Of a DNA stretch of 64,000 nucleotides, positions 1 to 8,413 are shown piece by piece. Position numbers and translations under genes: made by a program. The notes under the pieces were generated by a model. That model worked only from the letters and a program-made list of their open reading frames with translations, did no database searches and was not told where the DNA came from. How positions within the stretch are numbered: the first letter of the stretch is position 1; each line of letters opens with the position of its first letter. Source of the DNA: JBCCXL01 sp039191605 (lineage in GTDB: Bacteria; Acidobacteriota; Thermoanaerobaculia; Multivoradales; JAHZIX01); the NCBI GenBank assembly GCA_039191605.1, contig JBCCXL010000003.1, forward strand, positions 327,817 through 391,816. Reading direction: 5' to 3'.

Positions 1-1088
1 GCCCAATCGCTGTTGATGAACTCGGCGAAGAGCCGGCTGGCGTGGTCGCAGCCGGCGTCGTCGGCGCAGCCGGTGCTGCGCACCAGGGCGTCGGTGAAGA
101 GGGTGGGGGTGCGCTGCGGGCCGAGGGCGATGGAGCCGATGAAGAGATCGTAGGGACTCTTGCCCTGCTCGATGAGCAGCTTGGAGGTGAGGTGAAGGCG
201 CTCGCTATAGCCCCAATAGCCCGCCGTCTCTCCATCGACGAAGCGCTGGACGGGGCCGTCGAAATCGTTGGAGAAGGTGCCGTCGACGCAGGGGTTCTTG
301 TCGCCCACCTGGCAGAGATCGGCGAAGCGGTCTACCGACGTGGCGGTGGCTTCGTCCAGCGGGGGGCGGATGGCTTCGTCGAGATCGTCGGGATCGAAGT
401 CGTGATCGACCCGGGAGTCGAGATAGAGGCTCGGCAGATCCCAGCTGCTGTCGAAGTTGCCATAGACCGGCTGGCCGGTAGCCTCGACGGCGGCGATGAG
501 CTCGTCGATGGTGCTCGCCTCGTCGATGCTCTCGGAGTGGGTGACAAGGAAGAAGCCGCACAGAAGGTGAGGTACGCCCCACCAGGTGACCTTGTCTTCT
601 TGTCCTTCCTCTCCTTTTTCGGTCACGGTGGCGGCGGAGGCCGCTGCGGGGAAGAAGTCGCCTGCGTTCTGAGTCGGCCACGGAGCGAGCACGTCGGCCT
701 CCAGCAGATCGCCGAGGATCACGGTATCGATCTCCACCAGGTCGTAATCGCCGCTAGCGAGCCAGGCGGCGACCTTGGCCGGGGAGTAGTAGCTGTCGTC
801 GTAGAGCTTGAGCCGCAGCTCGAGATCGATCTCCGGGTGGCGCCGCTCGAACTCCTTCTCCAGGCTGCTGCGCAGCGACGCGAACTCATCCTCCGCGGCG
901 TCGGGGATCCACGGGAAGAGGGCCACCCGCAGAGTCTGAGCCTGCGGAGAGGGCCGGGACTGCTCGGCGATCTCCGCCGACGGAGCAACCCTCGGCTCCG
1001 CTGGGGACACGGTGCCGCAGCTGATGGTGGAGAGCGCTAGGAGGATCGCGCCCAGGCGAAAGGAGGCTCTACGGAACTCTTGCAGCAT
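1..1088 (-). CDS. Thiaminase-I-like (thiamine pyridinylase) lipoprotein, 3' end cut by window edge
   Basis: About 362 residues are visible and the C-terminus runs off the left edge. Reading the minus strand from the ATG at 1088 gives a hydrophobic N-terminus ending in a weak lipobox (TISC, Cys24). A periplasmic-binding-protein-like body follows. Residues 54-63 (RVALFPWIPD) resemble the start of mature thiaminase I. GVPHLLC at 171-177 places a cysteine where the family has its nucleophile (PQILC in the Paenibacillus enzyme). GYSE at 293-296 matches the segment carrying the catalytic glutamate. Both comparisons are from memory of the family. Thiaminase I displaces the thiazole of thiamine with another nucleophile; secreted forms are known. 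The start is supported by AGGAG 8 nt upstream. A plain solute-binding protein is the alternative, but the joint Cys/Glu motifs favour thiaminase. No thiamine genes are adjacent and no TPP riboswitch is seen upstream. Confidence 0.72.
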   Translation of the reverse strand, partial: MLQEFRRASFRLGAILLALSTISCGTVSPAEPRVAPSAEIAEQSRPSPQAQTLRVALFPWIPDAAEDEFASLRSSLEKEFERRHPEIDLELRLKLYDDSYYSPAKVAAWLASGDYDLVEIDTVILGDLLEADVLAPWPTQNAGDFFPAAASAATVTEKGEEGQEDKVTWWGVPHLLCGFFLVTHSESIDEASTIDELIAAVEATGQPVYGNFDSSWDLPSLYLDSRVDHDFDPDDLDEAIRPPLDEATATSVDRFADLCQVGDKNPCVDGTFSNDFDGPVQRFVDGETAGYWGYSERLHLTSKLLIEQGKSPYDLFIGSIALGPQRTPTLFTDALVRSTGCADDAGCDHASRLFAEFINSDW

Positions 1089-1171
1089 GCCGGACTCCTT
1101 GAATGCATTGATCGAGTCGGTGAGTTAGCTATGCTGCAATTTAGCAGGATCCCTTTAGCGAGGAAAAAGCC

Positions 1172-2353
1172 TCATCGCCCCAGCGCCCCCGCCAACACCT
1201 CCACCCCCGCCCTCACCGTTTCCGGCTCGGCGCAGGTGAAGCAGATCCGCACGTGGGTGGGATAGGGGCCGAAGGCGGGGCCGGGGGCGACTTTGAGGCC
1301 CTGCTCACCGAGGTCCTGGAGGAAGCCCGGGAGGCCTCGGGAGTCGAGGGCGGCGCCGACGTCGGGGAAGAGGAAGGTCGAGCCTTGGGGGACGGTGACT
1401 CCCAGGCGCTGGGCGGCGTGGTAGCCGAGCTCGGTGTAGGCCTGGCGGGCGTGGGCGATCCAGGCTTCGCCGTCGGGGCCGAGGGCGTGGAGGGCGGCGA
1501 ATTGGTTGCCGCGGGGGGCGCAATAATAGGTGTGGGTGGCGACTTTGATGATGGGATCGAGGACTTGTGCCGGGGCGCAGAGCCAGCCCACCCGGTTGCC
1601 GGCCATGCCGTAGGCCTTGGAGAAGGAGTGGATGGAGACGGTGCGCTCGGGGGCGAAGGGGCGGGTGTAGACGTGCTCGGCGGGGACTTCCGGGGTGGAA
1701 AAGACGTAGTCCTCGTAGACCTCGTCGGCGAGCACCCAGAGATCCTGCTCCCGGGCCCAGGCGGCGATCCCCTCGAGCCATTCCTTCGGCAGCAGCCGGC
1801 CGGTGGGGTTGTTGGGGGTGGAGAGATAGACCGCCACGGTGGAGTCGCCGCGGTGGGCCTCGAGGGCGGCGACGACGGCGTCGGCGGTGGTCGGCAGATC
1901 CTCTTCGCTCTGTCCTTCGCCGCGGGCGAGGATCGGCACCTGCACCGGTCGTCCCCCGGCCACCCGCACCATGCCGGCAATGAGGGGCCAGTGGGGGGCG
2001 AGGATCAAGACCTCTTCGCCGGGAGCCACCAGGGCGAGCACCGCCGCCGCCAGGGCGCCGGTGGCGCCGGCGCCGATGATGATCTCTTCGGGGCCGACTT
2101 CCAGGCCGGTGCGGCGGCCGAAGTGCTCGGCGAGGGCGTGGCGCAGCTGCGGCAGGCCGCCGGGGGGAGCGTAGCGATGCATCCCCGGGTTGTCGGCGAC
2201 GAGCTGATCTTCCAGCCGGGCCCCCGGCGGGGGCTCCATCCAGGTATCCCCGATGTGCAGGGGATAGAGGGTCTTGCTGGTGGCTCGGGTGCCGGAGTAG
2301 ACGGAGCCCGGAAGGGGGGTGATGGCGGGGTCGGCGAGAGGGTATTTGGGCAT
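1172..2353 (-). CDS. PLP-dependent class I/II aminotransferase
   Basis: 393 residues, a full-length fold-type I aminotransferase. NNPTG (near 190) is the classic substrate/PLP motif. ADEVYEDYVF carries the Asp and Tyr that contact the cofactor. SFSKAYGMAGNRVGW holds the Schiff-base lysine. The C-terminal small domain includes the arginine-containing HVRICF segment expected for carboxylate binding. The substrate cannot be told from sequence; aspartate, aromatic amino acid or kynurenine-type enzymes share these motifs. Upstream is only a TAGCAT hexamer 6 nt before the ATG and no Shine-Dalgarno, so the message may be leaderless. The downstream thiaminase-like gene follows in the same direction after 83 nt. 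Confidence 0.9.
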   Translation of the reverse strand: MPKYPLADPAITPLPGSVYSGTRATSKTLYPLHIGDTWMEPPPGARLEDQLVADNPGMHRYAPPGGLPQLRHALAEHFGRRTGLEVGPEEIIIGAGATGALAAAVLALVAPGEEVLILAPHWPLIAGMVRVAGGRPVQVPILARGEGQSEEDLPTTADAVVAALEAHRGDSTVAVYLSTPNNPTGRLLPKEWLEGIAAWAREQDLWVLADEVYEDYVFSTPEVPAEHVYTRPFAPERTVSIHSFSKAYGMAGNRVGWLCAPAQVLDPIIKVATHTYYCAPRGNQFAALHALGPDGEAWIAHARQAYTELGYHAAQRLGVTVPQGSTFLFPDVGAALDSRGLPGFLQDLGEQGLKVAPGPAFGPYPTHVRICFTCAEPETVRAGVEVLAGALGR

Positions 2354-2359
2354 GGCGGG

Positions 2360-2365
2360 ATGCTA
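2360..2365 (-). promoter_or_regulatory. Possible -10 hexamer of the aminotransferase gene (leaderless type)
   Basis: TAGCAT reads on the minus strand 6 nt before the start codon, inside TAGCATCCCGCCATG. An almost identical arrangement (TATCATCCCGTCATG) precedes the ApbE-like gene. No clear -35 is visible. Confidence 0.35.
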
Positions 2366-2443
2366 TCGCAGCCGCCCGCCGGTAGTTTCCTCGGGCGGAG
2401 CCCGGTTGGCTTCCTCAGGCGCAGCCCGCTGGCTTTCGCAGAC

Positions 2444-5400
2444 TCAGCTCTCGGGGCGCTCGACGAGCCCCCGCAGCCAGCTGTCGCTGTTGTCTCCCAG
2501 GGCGGCCTGGAGATCCAGCCACGCGGTGAGCAGGTCCAGTCGGGCGACGGCCCGCTGGGTGCGCTTGTCCCGCAGGGCGGCTTCGGCGTCCAGCAGGTCG
2601 AAGGTGGTGGAGCGGCCGGCGTCGTAGCGCTCCCGCTCCACCCGCAGGCTCTCGGTGGCCTGCTCTACCCCGGTGCGGCCGACGGCGAGGTCGCCGCGGG
2701 CGATGGCGAGGTCCGCCAGGGCGGAGCGCACCTCCACCTCGATCTGACGGCGGGCGTCTTCCAGCTGCAGCTGACGGGCGCTGCGCTGGCTTGCCAGGGC
2801 GGCGGCGCGGGGCTTGCGGGTGCCGGCGGCGAAGGGTCGCCAGGAGACGCCGACGGTGGCTTCGAGCCACTGGTTCTCTTCGTAGGGAGCGCCGCTGGAC
2901 CAGGTCCAGTTGGCTCCGGCGTCGAGGCGGGGGCGGGCCTCGGCCCGCAGCACCTCGCGCTCGAGGTCGAGGGCGGTGGTCTGGCTTTCCAGCGCGCTGA
3001 GCTCGCTGCGCTGGTCCAGGGCGCGGTCGAGGGCCGGCTCGAGGGTCGGGACGCTCTCTTGCGCCGGCAGCCGGGAGCCTTCCCAGCGCGGCTCGATGGC
3101 GGCGTTGGCGCCGAGGGCGCGGCCGAGGGCGCGGGTGGCGACGCCGCGGCCCTGCGTCAAGGCCAGACGATCCTGCTTCGCCTGCTCCAGCGCCAGCTGC
3201 ACCCGCAGGGCGTCGACCGCCAGGGCGCGGCCGGCATTGACCCGGGCTTCGGTTTCTTCCAGGCTGGTGCCGAGGCTGGCGATGAAGGCGTCGGTGGCCT
3301 CCAGCTGGGCGTCGAAGCGCAGCACCTGGAGAAAGATGCGTCCCGCCGAGGCGGCCGCCAGCTGGCGGCTGCGGGTGGCGCTGGCCCCCGCCGCTTCGGC
3401 CCGGGCGTCCGCCGCCGGGGCGCTATAGCGGGCCACCGGATCCCACAGCGGCTGGCGCACCCGCACCTGGGCGTCTTCGCTGGCGCTATCGCCGAAGGGG
3501 AAGCGCCCGATGGGGGTTTCGATCTCGAAGTCCTGGTCCCGCCGCAGGGCGGAGACGTCGGCCTCCACCGTCGGCAGTCGGCGGCCGCGGCGCTCCGCCT
3601 CGGCGACGGCGCGGGCGGCTTCCGCTTCGGCTTCGGCGGCCTGGGGAAGAGGGGAGCGCTGGGCGTTGGCGAGGACCTGCTCCAGAGTGAGGGTGACCTC
3701 CTGCGGCTGAGCTTCGGTCGCTGACTCCTGGTCCTGGTCCCGAGCCTGAGTCTGAGCCTGAGCCGGCTGCTGGGCTTGTTCCTGAACCGGTTCCTGAGCA
3801 GACAGAGGGGAGCCCCCGAAGCCGAAGGAGCCGAGGGTGAGGGCGAGCAGAAGGAAGGGAATCAGCCAGCTGCGGGTGACGGCGGAAGAAGAGGCGGTGA
3901 CGGCGCCGGAGGAAAGGTCCGACGCCGCCACCGAGCCATGGCCGGGTCGCAGTCGCTGCAAGAGAGAGCCGAGGGGGCCGCTGGGGGGCTGGAAGAAGAG
4001 CCGGTAGAGGGCCGGGATCACCGCCAGGGTGAGGAAGGTGGAGGCCAGCAAACCGGAGATCATCGCCCACGCCATGGGCGGCCAGAGAGTGGATTTGGAC
4101 ACCGCCAGGGGAGTGAGGCCGGCGACGGTGGTGGCGGTGGTGAGCAGAATCGGGCGCAGTCGGCGCTCCACTCCGTCCACCAGAGCCTCTTCGATGGAGG
4201 CACCTTCGGCGCGGCGCCCCTCGATCACTTCCAGCAGCACGATGGCGTTGTTCACCACCACGCCGATCAGGGCGAGAACGCCGAGGGCGGACATGAAGCC
4301 GAAGGGCTGGCCGCCGATCAGCAGCCCGGGGATCACGCCGCAGGCCGCCAGAGGCACGGTGGCGAGCACCAGGCCGACTCGGCGGAAGGATCGGAACTCC
4401 GCCATCAGAATGCCGAAGAGCAGCAGGGCGCCCACCGGCATCAGGCGCAGGATGGCGCTGTTGGCGTCGCCGGAGCTCTCCGCGGCGCCGCCCACTTCCC
4501 AGGTGACGCCGGCGGGAAGCTCCACCGACTCGAGCTTCGGCAGGTAGGCGCTATACACCTGGCTGTAGGTCGACTTGCCCTCCAGCTGCGAGAGCACTCG
4601 GGCGACCCGGCGGCCGTTGAAGTGGTGAATGGCGGCGGGCTGCCAGTCCAGCTCCACGGTGGCGATCTGGGCCAGGGGCACCGGATTCTGCCCGGGGGCG
4701 GCGACGTCCAGCATCTCGAGGTCGCTGACCGGGTAGCGCTCGCCAGCGGCGGAGCGCAGCACCACCGGCACCGGGTCGTCGCCGCTGCGCAGCTCCCCCA
4801 CCGGCAGGCCGCGGGTGCGGCCGAAGAGGGCGGCGGCGACGTGGCTGCGGTCGATGCCGCGGCGGGCGGCGGCGGCGTCATCCACTGTGAAGCGCATCAT
4901 CGGGGCGCCGGTGCCGAGGCTCTGGCGAACGTCCACCGCGCCGTCGGTGCGCCGCAGCTCCGCCAGGCCCCATTCCGCGGCTTCCTGCAGGTCTTCGAGG
5001 CTCTCGCTGTAGAAGCGCACTTCCACCGGGGCCTCCACCGCGGGGCCCTGCTCCAGCTTGTGGCCGACGATCTCGGCCTCCGCCATCTCTTCCTGGGCGT
5101 AGTTGCGGGCCCATTCCAGGACGTCGTCGACGGTGTCGGTGTTGGTGGTGTCGACGATGATCTGGGCGAGGTGGGGGCTCCACGGGATGGTCGCCAGGTT
5201 GTAGTAGAAGTGGGGGGCGCTGCGGCCGGTGAAGGTGCCCACGGCGGTCACTTCCGGACGCTCTAGCAGAGCTCTCTCGAAGCGCTGGGCGAGGGCGTCG
5301 GTGGCCTCCAGATGGGATCCCTCCGGCAGCTCCAGATCGAAGAGCAGCTGATTGCGGTCGGAGGAGGGGAAGAATTGCTGATCCAGCAGCGGCGCCAGGC

Positions 5401-7018
5401 TGATGGAGGTGCCCACCACGGCGAGGGCGAGGAAGAGGACGACGGCGGGGCGGCGAATGGCGAAGCTGCCGAGGCCGCGGCCGAAGCGCTCCAGCCGGCG
5501 CCGGGATTCCTTCGATTCCGAATCTTCCGCGCCCTTGCGGCGGGGGCGCAGCAGCAGGGCGGAGAGAGTGGGGGTGAAGAATACGGCGTAGAGGAAGCTC
5601 ACCGACAGAGTGAGCATGATCAGCACCGGGATCGCGCGGGTGAATTCCGCCGTGGTGCCCTGGCTGAGGAACATCGGCACGAAGGCGGCGAGGGTGGTAG
5701 CGGTGGCGGCGGCGAGGGGGACGGCCAGCTCGCGGACCGCGCCCACCGCCGCCTGGGAGGGTTCTTCTCCCCGCTCCAGGCGCCACTGGATGGTCTCCGC
5801 CATCACGATAGCGTTGTCCACCAGCATGCCCAGGGCGATCACCAGGGCGGCGATGGAGATTTGGTGCAGCACGCCGCCGCCGATGGCGTAGAGGGCGAGG
5901 GCCGAGAAGGTCACCAGCGGCACCACCGAGGCGGCGATGAGGCCGAGGCGCAGGCCCATGGCGAAGATCAGCACGCCGGCGACGATGACGATGCCCATCA
6001 TCAGCGAGCGGCCGAGATCGTCCAGGCGCTCCTCTACCCGATCCGGCTGGAAGATCACCGTATCCAGGGTGATGCCCCGGGCTTCGAGCTCCGGGCGGGC
6101 CTCATCCAGGGCGGCGCGCACCTCCTTGCCGAAATCCAGCACGTTGCCTTCTCGGCGCAGCACCAGGCCGAGGCCGACGGCGGGCTTGCCGTTGTAGCGC
6201 ATCACCGACTGCACCGGCTCCTGAGGGCCGCGGCGCACCTTGGCGACGGCCCCCAGAGGCACGGTTTGTCCAGAGGGCAGCATCAGGGCGGTGGCTTCGA
6301 TCTCCTCCAGGGAGAGAAACTCCGTGCGCGGTCGCAGGGTCACGGTGCGCCCGTCGAGCTCCACCGAGCCGCCGGGGAGAATTTGGTTGCGGGCGGCCAG
6401 CTGGCCGGCGACGGCCTGGGCCTCGAGGCCGAGACGGCGCAGCGTGGCGTCGGCCATCTCGATGTACACCGCCTCTTCTGGGTCGGCCACCATCAGCACC
6501 TGGCTCACCGCCGACAGGCTGAGGAGCCGTCGCTTGAGCCATTCGCCGGTCTCCGCCAGCACCAGCGGATCGGGAGCGCCGCTGAGGGCGAGGACGATGC
6601 TCTCCTGATCTTGCAGGCTGTCGTCCAGCACCGGCTCGCCGGCGCCCTCGGGGTATTCCCGCTGAGCGTCTTCCAGGGCCTGACGGATGTCGTCCCAGGC
6701 ATCCGGAATCAGCGGCAGGGGCACATCTTCCCGCAGGTCGATGGTGATTACCGCCACCTCGGAGTAGGCGCTGCCGCGGAGCTTGAGCACCTGGTCCACC
6801 GAGGCCAGCTCCTCTTCCGTGGGGGTGAGCACCAGTCGCTCCACGGTCTCGGCGTCGGCGCCGGGGAATTGCACCACCACCTGCCCCCAGAAGTCGGGCA
6901 TGCTGGGGTCTTCCTGGCGGGCCATGGTGAGCCAAGAGAGCAGGCCCAGCAGCGAGAGGGTGATGGAGAGGGTCAGAATCAGCTTGCGCTGACTGAGAAT
7001 CGCCTGCAGACGGCTCAT
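2444..7018 (-). CDS. RND efflux pump fused to a TolC-like outer-membrane channel
   Basis: One uninterrupted 1,524-residue frame. Residues 1-1020 form a complete RND transporter: a first membrane helix at 12-31, two porter halves, membrane bundles, and the proton-relay motif GMLVDNAIVM with Asp401 (the second acidic residue of AcrB is Asn here). The counterpart GVVVNNAIVLLE lies near 919-930. Residues 1050-1074 form an extra hydrophobic segment ending in a possible signal-peptidase site (LSA-QEP). A Gln/Glu-rich linker (1075-1105) follows, then a TolC-type outer membrane factor (about 1107-1510) with alanine-rich helices and the YDAGRSTTFDLLDAE repeat signature. The second hydrophobic segment would carry the channel half across the inner membrane, so fusion is topologically possible. 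An internal GTG at residue 1030 lacks a ribosome site. The start overlaps the adaptor gene's stop (ATGA), so the two are coupled. Confidence 0.93.
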   Translation of the reverse strand: MSRLQAILSQRKLILTLSITLSLLGLLSWLTMARQEDPSMPDFWGQVVVQFPGADAETVERLVLTPTEEELASVDQVLKLRGSAYSEVAVITIDLREDVPLPLIPDAWDDIRQALEDAQREYPEGAGEPVLDDSLQDQESIVLALSGAPDPLVLAETGEWLKRRLLSLSAVSQVLMVADPEEAVYIEMADATLRRLGLEAQAVAGQLAARNQILPGGSVELDGRTVTLRPRTEFLSLEEIEATALMLPSGQTVPLGAVAKVRRGPQEPVQSVMRYNGKPAVGLGLVLRREGNVLDFGKEVRAALDEARPELEARGITLDTVIFQPDRVEERLDDLGRSLMMGIVIVAGVLIFAMGLRLGLIAASVVPLVTFSALALYAIGGGVLHQISIAALVIALGMLVDNAIVMAETIQWRLERGEEPSQAAVGAVRELAVPLAAATATTLAAFVPMFLSQGTTAEFTRAIPVLIMLTLSVSFLYAVFFTPTLSALLLRPRRKGAEDSESKESRRRLERFGRGLGSFAIRRPAVVLFLALAVVGTSISLAPLLDQQFFPSSDRNQLLFDLELPEGSHLEATDALAQRFERALLERPEVTAVGTFTGRSAPHFYYNLATIPWSPHLAQIIVDTTNTDTVDDVLEWARNYAQEEMAEAEIVGHKLEQGPAVEAPVEVRFYSESLEDLQEAAEWGLAELRRTDGAVDVRQSLGTGAPMMRFTVDDAAAARRGIDRSHVAAALFGRTRGLPVGELRSGDDPVPVVLRSAAGERYPVSDLEMLDVAAPGQNPVPLAQIATVELDWQPAAIHHFNGRRVARVLSQLEGKSTYSQVYSAYLPKLESVELPAGVTWEVGGAAESSGDANSAILRLMPVGALLLFGILMAEFRSFRRVGLVLATVPLAACGVIPGLLIGGQPFGFMSALGVLALIGVVVNNAIVLLEVIEGRRAEGASIEEALVDGVERRLRPILLTTATTVAGLTPLAVSKSTLWPPMAWAMISGLLASTFLTLAVIPALYRLFFQPPSGPLGSLLQRLRPGHGSVAASDLSSGAVTASSSAVTRSWLIPFLLLALTLGSFGFGGSPLSAQEPVQEQAQQPAQAQTQARDQDQESATEAQPQEVTLTLEQVLANAQRSPLPQAAEAEAEAARAVAEAERRGRRLPTVEADVSALRRDQDFEIETPIGRFPFGDSASEDAQVRVRQPLWDPVARYSAPAADARAEAAGASATRSRQLAAASAGRIFLQVLRFDAQLEATDAFIASLGTSLEETEARVNAGRALAVDALRVQLALEQAKQDRLALTQGRGVATRALGRALGANAAIEPRWEGSRLPAQESVPTLEPALDRALDQRSELSALESQTTALDLEREVLRAEARPRLDAGANWTWSSGAPYEENQWLEATVGVSWRPFAAGTRKPRAAALASQRSARQLQLEDARRQIEVEVRSALADLAIARGDLAVGRTGVEQATESLRVERERYDAGRSTTFDLLDAEAALRDKRTQRAVARLDLLTAWLDLQAALGDNSDSWLRGLVERPES

Positions 7019-8130
7019 CGCACGACCTCCACCGCCTGGCCGTCCAGCAGCCCAGAGTGGCCGGCGACCACCACCGGCTGTTGTGAATCGAGCTCACCGC
7101 TCACCGCCACTCGGCCGTTGACCAGGCGATCTACCTCCACGGCGACCTTGCGCACTCGCGGCCCTTCCGGGGCGTCCACCAGCTGGAACACCGAGGGCCG
7201 GCTGCCGCCGGGGTTGAGCACCGCGGCCAGAGGCACCGTGAGCTGGGCGTCGGAATGGGCCGGCAGCAGGACTTCAGCGGTCATGCCCGCGGCCACCGTG
7301 CCCTGCCCTGGAACCTCCACCACTACCGGGAAGAGAGAGCCTACTCCCGCCGCCACTCGGCCGATGGAGCGCAGCGTCCCCTGCACCGCTCCCTGGCTGC
7401 TGAGGGGCAGCTCGAGGGTGACCCCCTCCCCTTCCTTGAGCTGCGGCACCAGGCGCTCCGGAACGCCCACCTCGACCTCCAGGTTTCCAGCGCCGCTGAC
7501 CTCCAGCACCGTGCGCCCCGGCGAGGCCATCTCCCCCGGCTCCATGTGGATAGCGGTCACCACGCCGGCGTAGGGCGCCGTCATGCGGGTCTCCGAGAGC
7601 AGGCGTCGCGCCTCCTGTCGCCGCGCGCTGGCGGCGTCGAGGCTGGCCTGGAGACTGGAGGCGGCGGCTTCGGCGCTATCCAGCTCCTGGTCGGTGGCGG
7701 CCTTGGCGGCGGCTAGCTGGCGCACCCGGCCGAGCTCCGCGTCCACCTGCACCTGGCGCGCCTCGATCTCGTCGAGGGTCGCCTCGGCGGTGGCCAGGTT
7801 GTTGCGGATCTCCCGGTCGTCCAGGCGAGCCAGCAGCTGCCCGCGGCGCACTTCGTCGCCGATCTCCACCGGCCGCTCGGCGATGCGGGCCGCCAAGGGG
7901 AAGGAGAGCTGGGCGCGGCTCGCCGCTCGCAGGGTGCCGGAGAAGCGCAGCAGGCGATCGGCGGTGGAGGTCTCCACCTCGGCGATCTGGACTCGCTGCG
8001 GAGTCGGGGCCTCGGCGGCCGGCTGGTCGGCGGCTCCCGAGTGACAGGACATCAGGAAGGCGAGTCCCAGCAGGCAGGCGGCGACGGCGTTGGTGGTCAA
8101 ACGTTGGCGGTCGAAGGTGCGAGAGGCCAT
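7015..8130 (-). CDS. RND periplasmic adaptor (membrane fusion protein), lipoprotein
   Basis: 371 residues. The N-terminus has a lipobox (FLMSC, Cys29), so the adaptor is anchored by lipid in the inner membrane. Next come a biotinyl-lipoyl half motif, a helical hairpin (about 95-165, alanine/glutamate-rich), the second lipoyl half, a beta-barrel and a membrane-proximal domain, in the order usual for AcrA/HlyD-type adaptors. It would bridge the pump and channel halves encoded by the next gene, which overlaps it by 4 nt. A GGAG lies 9 nt before the start. A predicted TetR operator sits 62-78 nt upstream. The substrate of the pump is not evident. Confidence 0.92.
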   Translation of the reverse strand: MASRTFDRQRLTTNAVAACLLGLAFLMSCHSGAADQPAAEAPTPQRVQIAEVETSTADRLLRFSGTLRAASRAQLSFPLAARIAERPVEIGDEVRRGQLLARLDDREIRNNLATAEATLDEIEARQVQVDAELGRVRQLAAAKAATDQELDSAEAAASSLQASLDAASARRQEARRLLSETRMTAPYAGVVTAIHMEPGEMASPGRTVLEVSGAGNLEVEVGVPERLVPQLKEGEGVTLELPLSSQGAVQGTLRSIGRVAAGVGSLFPVVVEVPGQGTVAAGMTAEVLLPAHSDAQLTVPLAAVLNPGGSRPSVFQLVDAPEGPRVRKVAVEVDRLVNGRVAVSGELDSQQPVVVAGHSGLLDGQAVEVVR

Positions 8131-8191
8131 GGTCTGAATCTCCGGGAGAGGTTGGAGGCTCCGAAGGTTGGATCAGTTAGGGGGCTTTAAC

Positions 8192-8208
8192 TGGCCGACC
8201 GATCAATT
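8192..8208 (-). promoter_or_regulatory. Predicted TetR operator before the efflux operon
   Basis: TGGCCGACCGATCAATT is an imperfect palindrome. It matches the site before tetR (9102-9121) at 16 of 17 positions, with one R (A/G) difference. It lies 62-78 nt upstream of the adaptor start. Shared sites at both promoters fit repression of the pump and autorepression by the neighbouring TetR protein (inference). Confidence 0.65.
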
Positions 8209-8250
8209 TCGGCGCGGACTGATTCAGCCTTCGTCATGAGCTCAGAATCC

Positions 8251-8399
8251 GATGATGTGAGGTCGGGATATGGGAAAGGAAAGGGAAGAGGCTAGGGAGT
8301 CGATGATGTGAGGTCGGGGCATGGGAACGGAAAGGGAAAGGGAAGAGACAAGGGAGTCGGTGATGTGAGGTCGGGGCATGGGAACGGAAAGGGAAAGCA
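8251..8399. repeat. Three tandem 51-57-bp repeats between tetR and the efflux operon
   Basis: Units begin at 8251, 8302 and 8359, each opening with GRTGATGTGAGGTCGGG. The second and third share GGGGCATGGGAACGGAAAGG. Unit 2 (57 bp) is longer than unit 1 (51 bp) by extra purine-rich GGGAAA blocks, and unit 3 is cut short at 8399. The array lies between the tetR stop (8414) and the efflux promoter region, so it could affect read-through. It does not look like CRISPR: there are no unique spacers. Confidence 0.9.
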
Positions 8400-8413
8400 A
8401 GTCTCTTAAGGGG

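Noticed and set aside
42..1040. Plus-strand 332-codon frame at the left edge
   Set aside because: The minus strand encodes the thiaminase-like lipoprotein with signal, motifs and ribosome site.
1089..1171. TPP riboswitch before the thiaminase-like gene
   Set aside because: No CTGAGA or other thi-box core; only 83 nt are available.
3871..3932. Frameshift or missed gene boundary between pump and TolC-like part
   Set aside because: The frame is continuous, no stop or RBS-start pair is present, and the internal GTG (residue 1030) lacks a Shine-Dalgarno.
8251..8399. Possible CRISPR array
   Set aside because: Units are contiguous and of unequal length, with no unique spacers and no cas genes.
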